Below, piece after piece: positions 1 through 8,704 of a DNA stretch of 64,000 bases (its first letter is position 1; every line of letters starts with the position of its first letter). The stretch comes from Crossiella equi (GTDB lineage: Bacteria; Actinomycetota; Actinomycetes; Mycobacteriales; Pseudonocardiaceae): positions 2,170,001-2,234,000 of the forward strand of contig NZ_JAGIOO010000001.1 of assembly GCF_017876755.1 (NCBI RefSeq), read 5' to 3'. A model generated the notes under the pieces. It was not told where the DNA came from and ran no database searches. It saw only the letters and a list, made by a program, of their open reading frames with translations. A program made the translations under genes and the position numbers.

Positions 1-599
1 CTCAGGCGCGTGGCGATCGCGGCGGTGTCCTCACCCTGCGCGATGAGCTTGAGCACCTCCACCTCACGCACGGTGAGACCACCGGCGGCCAGGCCCTGGG
101 TGGCGAGCAGGTTGCTCTGCACGAACCGGGTCTCGTCCACCAGCCAGCGGGTGAGCTTCTCGGGCAGCACCGCGTGGCCGCCGTGGCTGGCGATCACCGC
201 GCGGGCGACCAGGCGGGCGGTGACGTCGCGGCGGGGCAGGATGCTGACCACACCGGCACCGAAGATCTGGGCGAGGTGCCGCTCGCGCAGCGGCCCGGCC
301 ACCAGGACCATGCACTGCGCGGGGTTCTCGGCGCGCTCGCTCATCAGGGCCAGCTCGGTGACCAGCGCGTCGGTGACCAGCTCGGCCAGCACGAGCACCA
401 CGTCGGCCTGCCCGCTCTCCCCGGCGGGCAGCAGGCGCAGGTCCTGGGACATCGAGAGCACCGGGAGGATGTCGGTGGCCAGCCGCTCGTCCTGGACGTA
501 CACGGCGACCGAGACGCGGTCGGCCGCGCGGGCAGCGGTGGGGGTGGACCGGGCAGCGGCGCGCACGGCGGTCTCGGTCTCGGTGGCGAACGAAGTCAC
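1..599 (-). CDS. LuxR-family transcriptional regulator (partial at window edge)
   Basis: The reading frame starts at a GTG (597-599) with a good AGGAAGGGA ribosome site about nine bases upstream and runs off the left edge. The visible 199 residues have an N-terminal region of about 150 residues that resembles a degenerate receiver. It lacks an obvious phospho-acceptor aspartate followed by the usual receiver motifs. After it comes the first half of a LuxR-type helix-turn-helix (LTVREVEVLKLIAQGED, then TAAIATRL). The protein is likely a DNA-binding regulator, perhaps not controlled by phosphorylation. The recognition helix lies outside the window. Three heptamer repeats sit just upstream of the gene. 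The target is unknown. Confidence 0.8.
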   Translation of the reverse strand, partial: MTSFATETETAVRAAARSTPTAARAADRVSVAVYVQDERLATDILPVLSMSQDLRLLPAGESGQADVVLVLAELVTDALVTELALMSERAENPAQCMVLVAGPLRERHLAQIFGAGVVSILPRRDVTARLVARAVIASHGGHAVLPEKLTRWLVDETRFVQSNLLATQGLAAGGLTVREVEVLKLIAQGEDTAAIATRL

Positions 600-1096
600 G
601 GTGGTGTCCCTTCCTCTGCGGCGACAGCACTTCGCCGCCCCCACAGAGAAACAAGGAGCTGTCAACGCCGTGTCGACGCCGCGTCAACGCGGTATGGACA
701 CGCGTTGAAACAGCAGGTCAACACACAAGAGGGAGTGCGGACAAGGGCGGCGTCGGCAACCTGCCCGAAAAACCAGGAGAACTTTCACTTTCGGAGAACC
801 GCGGGGGCGGATCCTCGGACGAAGTCAGGGGAGCCTTCGTCCAGACCAACCGGAACAAGGGGGTGTCAGCGCAACGCTCCGGCGGTTGCCCGTCCGCCGC
901 CCGCGGTCTCCATACCTCATGCCGCCGGGGGCCTCTTCCCCAAGCACGCCACCCAGCGGCAGGCACCAGCGTGGCGGCGGGCCACCCGCTCGGACCAGTC
1001 CACCCACGGCGCCGGTGTTGTCCGCGCAGGTCAACGGGGGGTTCGAACTTTCCGGTCCGGATTCCGGCGGGGTGGCAGGATGGTCGCGACCACCGA
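600..1096. other. Intergenic region upstream of the LuxR-type gene
   Basis: I see no convincing gene here. Open frames in this stretch are GC-driven and lack ribosome sites. The only structured element is the set of 11-base-spaced repeats at 661-693, which lies where the promoter of the minus-strand regulator should be. Confidence 0.5.
661..693 (-). promoter_or_regulatory. Three direct repeats with 11-base period (SARP-type operator)
   Basis: The heptamers TCAACGC (662-668), TCGACGC (673-679) and TCAACGC (684-690) are each separated by four bases, giving an exact 11-base period. Read on the minus strand they end in TTGACA (660-665), about 60-65 bases upstream of the GTG of the LuxR-type gene. 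SARP activators are known to bind direct heptamers spaced this way and overlapping the -35 region. A SARP-like gene lies at 4759-6171, so control of this regulator by it is a reasonable inference. Confidence 0.5.
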
Positions 1097-1522
1097 TCAG
1101 AGGAGCGAGAACCACCTCGTGCAGAACTCGGTCAGGCCGAGGAGCCAGGCAACGGTCACACCAGCCGCGATGCCTCCCACCAGCTTCAGGGGCAGCGACC
1201 GGATCGCGTTCGCTGCCGCGTGCAGGGCGGCTCGCGCACCTCGGGTCGTCCAGAACACGACCCAGCCCACGGCGCCGCTGTAGAGGTACCCGACAACAGG
1301 TGGCGGCTGACCGCCACGACGCTTCCGCACGCTGACCGCGTACTCAGGCAGGACGACAACCGCGACCACGAGGGTCAACGCGGTCTCCAGCACCTGGGCG
1401 AGAAGCCGGAGCACAGCCGGAATCAACCACCGACTGCCCAGACAGGCCACCACGACCGCGATGAGGACCGGGCCGACACCAGGCGGCACGAGCGGTCCGA
1501 CCCACCGAACCGCCAGGTTCAC
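1097..1522 (-). CDS. Small integral membrane protein, last gene of the SARP operon
   Basis: The product is 141 residues and starts at a GTG whose GTGA overlaps the stop of the preceding gene (1519-1522), so translation is coupled. It has an N-terminal hydrophobic stretch (about 10-30), a second at 35-60, a basic loop with KRRGGQPPP, and two further hydrophobic segments near 85-100 and 115-135. This gives about four membrane passes. I recognise no catalytic motif. As the last gene of an operon with a P-loop-like and an SPFH-like protein, it may be the membrane anchor or pore of that system (inference). Confidence 0.7.
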   Translation of the reverse strand: MNLAVRWVGPLVPPGVGPVLIAVVVACLGSRWLIPAVLRLLAQVLETALTLVVAVVVLPEYAVSVRKRRGGQPPPVVGYLYSGAVGWVVFWTTRGARAALHAAANAIRSLPLKLVGGIAAGVTVAWLLGLTEFCTRWFSLL

Positions 1523-2499
1523 GGTCGACCAGCCCCGTTGCTCCGCGCGATCAGCGGCTCCCGAGGCTTCTCCCCGAACGACACAGATCGCGCCTCGTCG
1601 ACACCGGTGAGCACCTTGAACCCGGACTCGCGCAGCCACTGCAGGGTGGCCCGTACCTGGTCGTCGATCTGCCAGCGGTCGAGCGCGTCCGACTCCAACA
1701 ACCTGGTGACGAAGTCGAACACGGCCTGCCTGTGCGAGTCACGTTCCTGGACCAGCGCCTGCACTACGGCGCTGATGTCCTCCGGTTTCAAGGTGAGCTG
1801 CAGGGCTGCCTGGTCGAAGTCACCCGCTGCGATGATGGACCGGAAATGCTCAAGCTTGCGCTGGATGGCCGCACGTTCCAGCGATGCGCCGTCCATGGCC
1901 ACCCGGACGAAGGCCTGGAGGGACAGCCCGAAGCCCTCGCCGAGGTTCGCCTCGGTCAGCGTCTGGTTCGCCGCGGCTTCGGCGCGCTCAGCCTCGTGGA
2001 CCTCGAATCTCCGGGTGACAGCACGAAGGTGCTGGAGCAGCAGTGGGGTCAGCGACCGCCGCACGTCGGTGAGGCCGGACGCCACCACCTCGGACGGGCG
2101 GACGACGCGCCAGACCAGATCAACGACTGCCCGGAACGTGACCTCGTCCCCCCGGCTGGGCAGTTCGATCTCCACTTGCGACACGTGGCTGCCCATGTCG
2201 ATGTCGTAGACCGTGCGGACGCTGTTCCACAGCAGTTCGCCAGTGGTTGGCTGCCGATCCGGCGGGTACTCGACGAACCTGCCTGAACGCGTGAGGCACA
2301 CCCTGAAGATGCGAGCCCTTGCGGGCAACCGGTGGAAGAGGAGCTCCGCCGCGCGGAAGTGCCGTTCCCCGACAATAGGGTTGGTGAACCCTGGCTCCAC
2401 CTTGGGCGCGGCGGCAGCCTCCTTCTCCACGACGACCTCCTTCTCCGGGGCCTCCGCCGTCTCGCTTGTCTCGTGCTCCTCCTGCTTCTGCCCGTTCAC
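1519..2499 (-). CDS. SPFH/band-7-like protein of the SARP operon
   Basis: The product is 326 residues. The GTG start lies in a GTGA overlap with the upstream stop (2496-2499), and the stop overlaps the next start in the same way. After a charged, low-complexity N-terminus (EKEVVVEKEAAAA) comes a globular region at about 75-200. It has the pattern of a stomatin/prohibitin domain: a beta-rich segment, then FRAVVDLVWRVVRPSEVV, then an Asp-rich turn and a long helix ending in heptad-like AERAEAA. The C-terminus is helical. The assignment is by pattern only. It could scaffold a membrane assembly with the small membrane protein downstream. Confidence 0.55.
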   Translation of the reverse strand: MNGQKQEEHETSETAEAPEKEVVVEKEAAAAPKVEPGFTNPIVGERHFRAAELLFHRLPARARIFRVCLTRSGRFVEYPPDRQPTTGELLWNSVRTVYDIDMGSHVSQVEIELPSRGDEVTFRAVVDLVWRVVRPSEVVASGLTDVRRSLTPLLLQHLRAVTRRFEVHEAERAEAAANQTLTEANLGEGFGLSLQAFVRVAMDGASLERAAIQRKLEHFRSIIAAGDFDQAALQLTLKPEDISAVVQALVQERDSHRQAVFDFVTRLLESDALDRWQIDDQVRATLQWLRESGFKVLTGVDEARSVSFGEKPREPLIARSNGAGRP

Positions 2500-4769
2500 A
2501 GCACTCCCTCCCTTGAGCCCGGCATGGTGATCGCGTTCTCCAGCAGTGCGGCCGGGCGGTCCTTCAACGGATCGCACCAGTCGAGTCGCATGCGCTTGAC
2601 CAGGTGAATGAGCCTGGACGCGTCGCTCTCGTCGCGAATCAGGTTCGGCACGAAACGCACCAGCGCCCGCAGGCAGTCCTGGTCTTTCTCCGCCGCACGG
2701 ATCCACGGACCGAACAACACCTTGGCCATGCGGTCACCGCGTCGTCCCCGCATACCCCAGTAGATGAGACCGGAGATGGGCATCGTCAACCTGGGATCGT
2801 CGTCTTGCAGCGCCAGCAGCAGTGGCCACCGCTCCCTCGTCTGGGGCAGCGGCCGTTCACTCCGCCCCGCGGCTGCGGATGGGCGGTCGAGGTGGAAGCC
2901 GTGCATGTGCATCAGTTGGACCACCACATGCCATGCCAGTTCCCTCAGGCTCTGGCGCTCGCTCGCGGTCCACGAGTCCAGGACGTCGATGACCGGGCCC
3001 ACCTCGCCGAATGCGAACAAGTTGGCGACGCTGTAAGCGGCAGCCACCACCTGGTCGTGGTCCAGGCACTCATCGAGCGCGGCACGCTGTTCGACTGGCG
3101 TCCCCAGAATCCGGAGTTCTTCGAGGGCCACCTCGATTGTCCGGCGCCCGAGGTCATACCCCCAGGCCAGAGCCGCGGTCCAAAGCTCGGCGCCGCTGCC
3201 GTGCCGTCGCCAGTACTTGAGCCTCTCATCCACGGCCTCGGCAACGCGTTCGTCCCGGGCGGCTTGGTCGAGCGCGAGTGCGGCGAACCACCGCCGCTGC
3301 CAGGCCCGCTTCTTGCCCGCGGCCGAGGCACCTTGCCTGATCATGGAGTCGAAGGCGACGTGGAAGTCCAGCGAGCAGAACAGACCTGCCGCCTGCGCCG
3401 CACGAACCCAGATGTGGGGGCGGCTGTCCTTGCTGAGGGCCTTCAGCCAGTCCACCACCGCCAAGCGGAGGTTGTGGTGGTGCTGCCACACATAGCTCAA
3501 CAAGACCACAGGCAGGCGTGGGTCTGAGTACCCGGCGAGACCGACGGGAAGCCGCACCAAGCCGAAGGAGGCGAACCCGTCCACGATCTCGGCGCGTGAG
3601 CTGGGCAGCCTGCTTCTCTGGTCGTCGACGAACACCGCCTGGCGACGCGACGGCTGACTGCCTTGTTCCTCCAGAAACCTGGCGGATAAGACACGGCTCG
3701 CTTCAACGATCATGTGATAGGGGGACTTGTCCAAGACGGCCAAGGCGATGCGGAACGCGGCCAGCTGCAACGCCTCCCTGAGCTCAGTCGACGGCAGCCC
3801 AGCGAGTCCGGCGAACCAGTCGACAACTTGCTGGTGAACCATTCGCGCTGCCTGCTGCTCCACCTCCTCGAGCTCGATCTCGCCGCGGCCGAACTCCGCC
3901 AGCAGTCTGGCCATCTGCGCGGTCTCGGCCGGACGCGGCGCGGGTCCGAGGGCATCAGTCAGCCGACGATTGCTGGCCAACTGGTCCAGCAAGTCCTCGC
4001 CCCTGATCGAGTCGTCCGGGCGGACCTCCTCCGCGAGATGGCGTTCCAGCAACTCATCCCGGTCCGGCGGCGAGCAGTGAACGGCGTAGCCGCCGTGACT
4101 CGCACTGCTGCCCTCCGTGACGAGGACCAGGAAGCTCCCCGATTTCTCCACGAGGTCACGTAGCTTGTCCAGAGCGTTCTCCGGCAGAGCCATCCCGGAG
4201 GCACCTGGCAGCTCCAAGACATACCCACGACCGCTCTCGAAGTCGCTCGCCGTCAGCGAGCCGATGAGCTGCCCGACATCGAACCGGGAAACCCCGTTGG
4301 ACGCGAACTCGTCCAGCAGCCTCACCCCGGTGGTGAAGCGCCCTGTTCCAGGGTGCCCCCACAGCAGGAGCAGTGGCTGCCGCTTCAACGCGCCGCGGAG
4401 ATCCTCATACTCTTTGACCGGGACATAGCGGGCGCGCACCCAGTGCAGTTCCTCCTTCCGCACCGAACCGGAGCTGGGCTTGTTCGCACCACCAGCGGAC
4501 GCGTAGTTGTAGTACCGGTCGCCAACGTGCATCTCCTGGACGTCGGCGTCCCGCATGAAAGCCATCGGTCCGCCGGTGCTGAGCATCCGCCCGCGTTCGT
4601 ACGCTTCGTTGAACGCTCGTTCATCCGGGCCGAGTGGATTCTTGGCTTGCTGGTTCGCCATCCCCCTGCGAGGTGATTCGCCATCAGCGCCTTTCGGCGT
4701 GGCAGCGGCAGGCGACGGCAATTCCGCCACTTTCGGCTCCGGGGCGGGACTGGCCACATCATCGGCCAT
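2496..4769 (-). CDS. Large P-loop-like NTPase-related protein with altered Walker A
   Basis: The product is 757 residues. Its ATG lies inside the 3' end of the SARP-like gene (11-base overlap). The first 60 residues are Pro/Ala-rich and disordered. Residues 80-95 carry a short motif (MHVGDRYYNYA). A P-loop follows at 138-147 (GHPGTGRFTT), where the usual Walker lysine is arginine. A stretch near residue 190-230 ending in FLVLVTEGSS resembles a Walker B strand. The rest is alpha-helical with Trp/Arg-rich repeats and no clear TPR consensus. It resembles the STAND-like or inactive-STAND proteins of actinobacterial conflict systems (family knowledge), but I cannot assign a function. Loss of the lysine suggests weak or no NTP hydrolysis. 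Confidence 0.65.
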   Translation of the reverse strand: MADDVASPAPEPKVAELPSPAAATPKGADGESPRRGMANQQAKNPLGPDERAFNEAYERGRMLSTGGPMAFMRDADVQEMHVGDRYYNYASAGGANKPSSGSVRKEELHWVRARYVPVKEYEDLRGALKRQPLLLLWGHPGTGRFTTGVRLLDEFASNGVSRFDVGQLIGSLTASDFESGRGYVLELPGASGMALPENALDKLRDLVEKSGSFLVLVTEGSSASHGGYAVHCSPPDRDELLERHLAEEVRPDDSIRGEDLLDQLASNRRLTDALGPAPRPAETAQMARLLAEFGRGEIELEEVEQQAARMVHQQVVDWFAGLAGLPSTELREALQLAAFRIALAVLDKSPYHMIVEASRVLSARFLEEQGSQPSRRQAVFVDDQRSRLPSSRAEIVDGFASFGLVRLPVGLAGYSDPRLPVVLLSYVWQHHHNLRLAVVDWLKALSKDSRPHIWVRAAQAAGLFCSLDFHVAFDSMIRQGASAAGKKRAWQRRWFAALALDQAARDERVAEAVDERLKYWRRHGSGAELWTAALAWGYDLGRRTIEVALEELRILGTPVEQRAALDECLDHDQVVAAAYSVANLFAFGEVGPVIDVLDSWTASERQSLRELAWHVVVQLMHMHGFHLDRPSAAAGRSERPLPQTRERWPLLLALQDDDPRLTMPISGLIYWGMRGRRGDRMAKVLFGPWIRAAEKDQDCLRALVRFVPNLIRDESDASRLIHLVKRMRLDWCDPLKDRPAALLENAITMPGSREGVL

Positions 4770-6171
4770 CGGACCTCACCCCGCCGTAGTTGATCACAGA
4801 TGCGTTGAACTGCTTGCCGATCCGAGCCCTGCCCTGCACGATGACCGTCGGACCCCGGCCTGGGTCCGCTTCGGTTCGCTGATGGTCAGTGGGCTTGTCC
4901 ACCGCCGGTTCTGGAGGCATGGAGTAGCCGGGGACACGGACCCATCCCCCGAACTCGTCCTCGTTGCGACGGTACGACCGGCGGTCGTGCGGGAGGCTCC
5001 CTATCACTACTTGGTGGTAGAGCTCATCGGATACCGTGACCACGATCTTCTTCTCACGTGCCGCGTCGAGCACTCTCGAGGAGAAGTCGGAACTTGCCAG
5101 CGAGCGGGCCAGATCCTCATCGGCGAACGCGATGCCGACCAGTGCACGGTACTTCGACATCTTGGCCAGGCTGTCCATGCGAGACCTGAGCACCTCGGGC
5201 GGGTCATTGCCTGGCGGGAGACCGCAGACTACGTGGTCTCCGACAACACTCACGTACTGGTTGTCTACCCGCAGGCATTCGCCGAGCAGTGAACTCAACT
5301 CTTCCTGTTCTCCCGCCTCGAACCTCACCGCCACGACAAGACTGTCCCGTGTGGTCCGTTCAGCGGTCCAGGATCCTTCTGTTGTGCCTGACATCGTCCT
5401 GGGCGGCCCCAATGTTTCATCGTCACGCATGATCCTGGTTTGAAGCTCACGGATCTGCCCGGTGACTTCCAGACCTGCCTCGCGGACGGCATTGTGGTGA
5501 TGGCTGAACACCTCAAGCGCCTCTTTCCGCCGCCCCGCCAGGTACAGGGCGGTCATGTAAAGACCCACGACGTCCGTGTGGTCAGGGTGGTCCACGAAGA
5601 GACGCAGCAGATCGGGAATCAGGTCCCGACAGAGTCCGAGCTGGATTCCAGCCTTGGCGAACCTGATCTGCACCAACAATCTGCGCTCCGCCATCTCACG
5701 TCTGTGAGCACTCGCACGCTGGCTCTGCAGTCCCGCAAGCGCCTCGCCTCCACTGATATTCAGGGAATCCCCCAGCAACTCGAACTCCTTGTGGCGTTCC
5801 GCTGCGCGAGCACGATCGACCAACATCTCGAACCGGCGATGATCAACCCATGCGTCGGGTACAGTGAGGTGGCAAACACGGTTGTGACTGACGAGCGCAT
5901 CGCCAAGGCCGATATCCCTCAGTCTGTTGCGCAATCTGGTCATGAGCTTGTCCAGCTCGGCGTGCGCGGACGGCGGAGGTTCGTCCCACAACCAGCTGGC
6001 CACACGCTCACGCGGCATCGGTTGCCCCCGGCCAACGAGAAGAGCAGCGAGCAGGCCCCGCTCCTTCTCCGTGCCGAACTCAAGCGAGCGACCTCCTCGG
6101 AAAACCCCGACCTGGCCCCAGAGTCTGAGGTCAACCGGGTCTCCCGGGACCTGAACCAGTTGTTCGGACAC
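4759..6171 (-). CDS. SARP-like (BTAD) regulator with unusual C-terminal extension
   Basis: The product is 470 residues from a GTG at 6171, preceded by a GGAGAGGGGG ribosome site at good spacing. An in-frame GTG at 6249 would add 26 residues. Residues 14-90 form the OmpR-like winged helix (LRLWGQVGVF). Residues 105-250 match the bacterial transcriptional activator domain, with helical repeats (LYMTALYLAGRRKEALEVF). Residues 290-420 are an alpha/beta region I cannot name, only loosely like a degenerate nucleotide cyclase. The tail is a short hydrophobic, Asn-rich motif (RARIGKQFNASVINYGG). It heads the four-gene operon and probably activates it or the nearby LuxR-type gene. Confidence 0.75.
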   Translation of the reverse strand: MSEQLVQVPGDPVDLRLWGQVGVFRGGRSLEFGTEKERGLLAALLVGRGQPMPRERVASWLWDEPPPSAHAELDKLMTRLRNRLRDIGLGDALVSHNRVCHLTVPDAWVDHRRFEMLVDRARAAERHKEFELLGDSLNISGGEALAGLQSQRASAHRREMAERRLLVQIRFAKAGIQLGLCRDLIPDLLRLFVDHPDHTDVVGLYMTALYLAGRRKEALEVFSHHHNAVREAGLEVTGQIRELQTRIMRDDETLGPPRTMSGTTEGSWTAERTTRDSLVVAVRFEAGEQEELSSLLGECLRVDNQYVSVVGDHVVCGLPPGNDPPEVLRSRMDSLAKMSKYRALVGIAFADEDLARSLASSDFSSRVLDAAREKKIVVTVSDELYHQVVIGSLPHDRRSYRRNEDEFGGWVRVPGYSMPPEPAVDKPTDHQRTEADPGRGPTVIVQGRARIGKQFNASVINYGGVRSDGR

Positions 6172-6357
6172 GCCTTGAACCCCCTCTCCGGCATCCGCCG
6201 ACCTGGGCGGATGCTTCACGGCCAGTCGTTCACCCAGTCGTTCACCCACCTGTCTCCCCAGTTGCCGGAGGTCAACGGACAGCTGTTTCCCCAGTTGAGG
6301 GGAACAACCTGTTCTCGTCGACGGAAACGGCCCGTCCGCGAGAAACGGAGCAGGGAG

Positions 6358-6555
6358 ATGTCACAGAACGCTCGGGAGTGGAAGAAGAGCTCGTTCAGCG
6401 AAGGCGGCGGCGAATGCGTGGAGGTCGCCCGGGTTGCGGGTGGCGTCCTGGTACGCGATTCCAAGAACCCCGATGGACCTTCGCTGTGGTTCACATCCAT
6501 GGAGTGGATCGCGTTCCTGTACGGCGTACTCGCCGGCGAGTTCGGTCTCCAGTAA
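6358..6555 (+). CDS. DUF397 protein
   Basis: The product is 65 residues, starting at ATG 6358 after GAGCAGGGAG. It shows the DUF397 hallmark sequence order: W-KSSFSEGGGECVEVA near the start, VLVRDSKNPDGP in the middle, and a W-x-x-F at the end. DUF397 proteins are small partners of XRE/DUF5753 regulators in actinomycetes (family knowledge), some linked to development and antibiotic production. Its partner is the convergent XRE gene at 6635-7513, 79 bases away. It diverges from the SARP operon. Confidence 0.9.
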   Translation: MSQNAREWKKSSFSEGGGECVEVARVAGGVLVRDSKNPDGPSLWFTSMEWIAFLYGVLAGEFGLQ

Positions 6556-6634
6556 GAAGGCAGGACAGCAAGCTAGTGAAGTGCTCCAGGGCCGTGGCCA
6601 CTCGGCCGCGGCCCTGCCGCACGTGGTGTTCGGG

Positions 6635-7513
6635 CTACACCTTGGGCGAACGAATGCTCTCCGCGATGCGGAGAACGTGTTCACGAGCCTCGTCACCAAA
6701 AACGGCGGACTGCTGGAGCAGCGCCCAGCGTCGTAGGTAGAGTTCTATGTCTTCAGGGTCACGCACCTCCACATTGGCGTGGATCATCTCAACCGTGACG
6801 AGCGGGCCACCGAACTCAGGCTCACGCTGATAGACCACAAAGCCGTGCGCGGGGGTGGCCAAAGCCTCTCGATCATCCGGCACAACTCCGAACGACACGT
6901 TCTCCAGGGTGCTGAGCGAGAGCAAGTACTGCAGCTGGGCAAGCAACAGCCTCGACGGACCAGGACGCCACCGCAGTGCCGCCTCGGTGACGAGGAAGTC
7001 GAAACGACGCTCGGCTTCGAGGACCTGGATCTGCCTGTGCAGCCGAGCTGCCAGCGCTGCGGCCAAGTCGTTGTTCGCGTACGGCACCTGGAACAACGTG
7101 AACACCCGTCGCGCGTACTCCGCCGTCTGGAGAAGTCCCGGCACAACGGACGGTTGGTACGTCAACACCTGTGAGGCCTGGGCCTCACGTTCCTCGATAT
7201 CGGACTGCAGGTGGCCGCCGCGGTGTAACAACGCCCTCCACGGGTGCACTTCCGTGTAGGCCGTCTTGGTGAGGGACTCAAGGTCTTCTCGAACGTCATC
7301 GGGCGCCTCCAGCGCGGAGCCCCACGCCCACACCTCAGGCATGGTCGGCAGCACAGTGCCTGTCTCGATGCGCGAGACCTTGGACTGGCTGATGCGGATT
7401 CTGCGCCCCAGCTCCCTGCCGGACACCCCGGACAGTTCTCGCAGGTGACGCAGCCTCGCCGCGAGCTGTTCCCGCGCCGATCCACTCTGTCCAGCCTCGC
7501 TGGCCGCCTTCAT
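6635..7513 (-). CDS. XRE-family regulator with DUF5753 domain
   Basis: The product is 292 residues from ATG 7513 with a GGAG ribosome site. Residues 14-70 form an XRE helix-turn-helix (LRHLRELSGVSGRELGRRIRI, then SQSKVSRIETG). Residues 105-285 form the DUF5753 region, with the typical LTYQPSVVPGLLQTAEYAR and a C-terminal LRRWALLQQSAV. It pairs with the DUF397 gene nearby. The upstream region holds TGATTCA repeats and a perfect dyad at 7546-7564, so autoregulation is likely. Confidence 0.92.
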   Translation of the reverse strand: MKAASEAGQSGSAREQLAARLRHLRELSGVSGRELGRRIRISQSKVSRIETGTVLPTMPEVWAWGSALEAPDDVREDLESLTKTAYTEVHPWRALLHRGGHLQSDIEEREAQASQVLTYQPSVVPGLLQTAEYARRVFTLFQVPYANNDLAAALAARLHRQIQVLEAERRFDFLVTEAALRWRPGPSRLLLAQLQYLLSLSTLENVSFGVVPDDREALATPAHGFVVYQREPEFGGPLVTVEMIHANVEVRDPEDIELYLRRWALLQQSAVFGDEAREHVLRIAESIRSPKV

Positions 7514-7525
7514 ACGACTCCGCCG

Positions 7526-7564
7526 TGATTCAATTTAAATCGTTATGATTCATACAGTGAATCA
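7526..7564. promoter_or_regulatory. TGATTCA repeats and dyad between divergent genes
   Basis: TGATTCA occurs at 7526-7532 and 7546-7552, and its complement TGAATCA at 7558-7564. The last two form a perfect inverted repeat with a five-base spacer. The first lies two helical turns away. The stretch is AT-rich, with ATTTAAAT at 7533-7540, in an otherwise GC-rich region. The most likely binder is the adjacent XRE protein. Confidence 0.55.
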
Positions 7565-7670
7565 GGCGCGAAACGGGCTGTCAACGCCTGGCCGGTGGAC
7601 ACCTCGCCTGCACGTCCAGGGCAGGATGACTTCCGGCAGTCATCAACAGACCAGAGGAGCAGGTCCACAC

Positions 7671-8627
7671 ATGACGATGAGCGCGGCCGCCCCGGCGCCC
7701 CGGGTGCTGTACGGGTGCATGGGCCTGGGCGGGGACTGGGCCCCGGGCCCCCACACCGCTGCCGACGTCGACGCCGCCGAGGCCGCCGTGCGGGCGGCGC
7801 TGGAGATCGGGGTGACCGCCTTCGACCACGCCGACATCTACCGGCACGGCAAGGCCGAGTCGGTCTTCGGCGAGGTGCTGGCCCGGGACGCCGGGCTGCG
7901 CGGCCGGGTGCTCGTGCAGACCAAGTGCGGCATCCGCCTGGCCACCGATGAGCGCCCCGGCCTGTACGACCTGCGGTACGACAGCATCCTGGCGCGGGTC
8001 CGGGAGAGCCTGGCGCGGCTGCGCAGCGGGTACGTCGACGTGCTGCTGCTGCACCGCCCGGACCCGCTGGTCTCCCCCGCCGAGATCGCCAAGGCGCTGA
8101 CCACGCTGCGCGCGGACGGCCTGGTGCACCACGTCGGGGTGTCCAACATGAGCGCGGCCCAGATCACCCACCTCCAGGCCCACCTGGACTTCCCCCTGGT
8201 GGCCAACCAGCTGGAGATGAGCCTGGCCAGCCGCGACTGGGTGGAGTCGGGCGTCCTGCTCAACACCACCGAGGCCACCGCCAACGGCTTCCCGCACGGC
8301 ACCCTGGAACACTGCGCCGCCCACGGCATCCAGCTCCAGTCCTGGGGCTCCCTGGCCCAGGGCCGCTACACCGGCGCGGCGAAGACCGAGGCCGAGCACG
8401 CCACCTCCGAGCTCGTGCGCACCCTGGCCGAGGCCAAGGGCACCACCCCGGAGACCGTCGTGCTGTGGTGGCTGCAGCGGCACCCGGCGAACATCGCGCC
8501 GGTGCTGGGCAGCGCGCGGCCGGAGCGGATCCGGGCGTGCGCGGACGCGGTGCGGCGGGAGCCGGAGCTCACCCACGAGGAGTGGTACCGGCTGTGGCTG
8601 ACCGCACGGGGCCACGCCCTGCCGTGA
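7671..8627 (+). CDS. Aldo/keto reductase
   Basis: The product is 318 residues. I chose ATG 7671 (a second ATG is at 7677) because of AGAGGAG about ten bases upstream. The NADPH-dependent aldo/keto reductase fold is recognisable. The catalytic tetrad is an Asp and Tyr in FDHADIY, a Lys in VQTKCG and a His in LLLHRPDP. The C-terminal cofactor region (APVLGSARPERIRACADAV) is also present. It resembles the YdjG-like group that reduces small aldehydes. It is divergent from the XRE gene and may share its operator region. The substrate is unknown. Confidence 0.9.
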   Translation: MTMSAAAPAPRVLYGCMGLGGDWAPGPHTAADVDAAEAAVRAALEIGVTAFDHADIYRHGKAESVFGEVLARDAGLRGRVLVQTKCGIRLATDERPGLYDLRYDSILARVRESLARLRSGYVDVLLLHRPDPLVSPAEIAKALTTLRADGLVHHVGVSNMSAAQITHLQAHLDFPLVANQLEMSLASRDWVESGVLLNTTEATANGFPHGTLEHCAAHGIQLQSWGSLAQGRYTGAAKTEAEHATSELVRTLAEAKGTTPETVVLWWLQRHPANIAPVLGSARPERIRACADAVRREPELTHEEWYRLWLTARGHALP

Positions 8628-8704
8628 TCCGGCATTCGGCGTAGCCGGCCGCCCCGGGGGCTCTACCCTGGGGCGGCTGATCATGCCGAGCACAGGGGGT
8701 GCAC

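Noticed and set aside
6190-6250. Tandem repeat GGTGAACGACTG on the minus strand near the SARP start
   Set aside because: Only two copies at the 5' edge of the gene; too short to call an operator.
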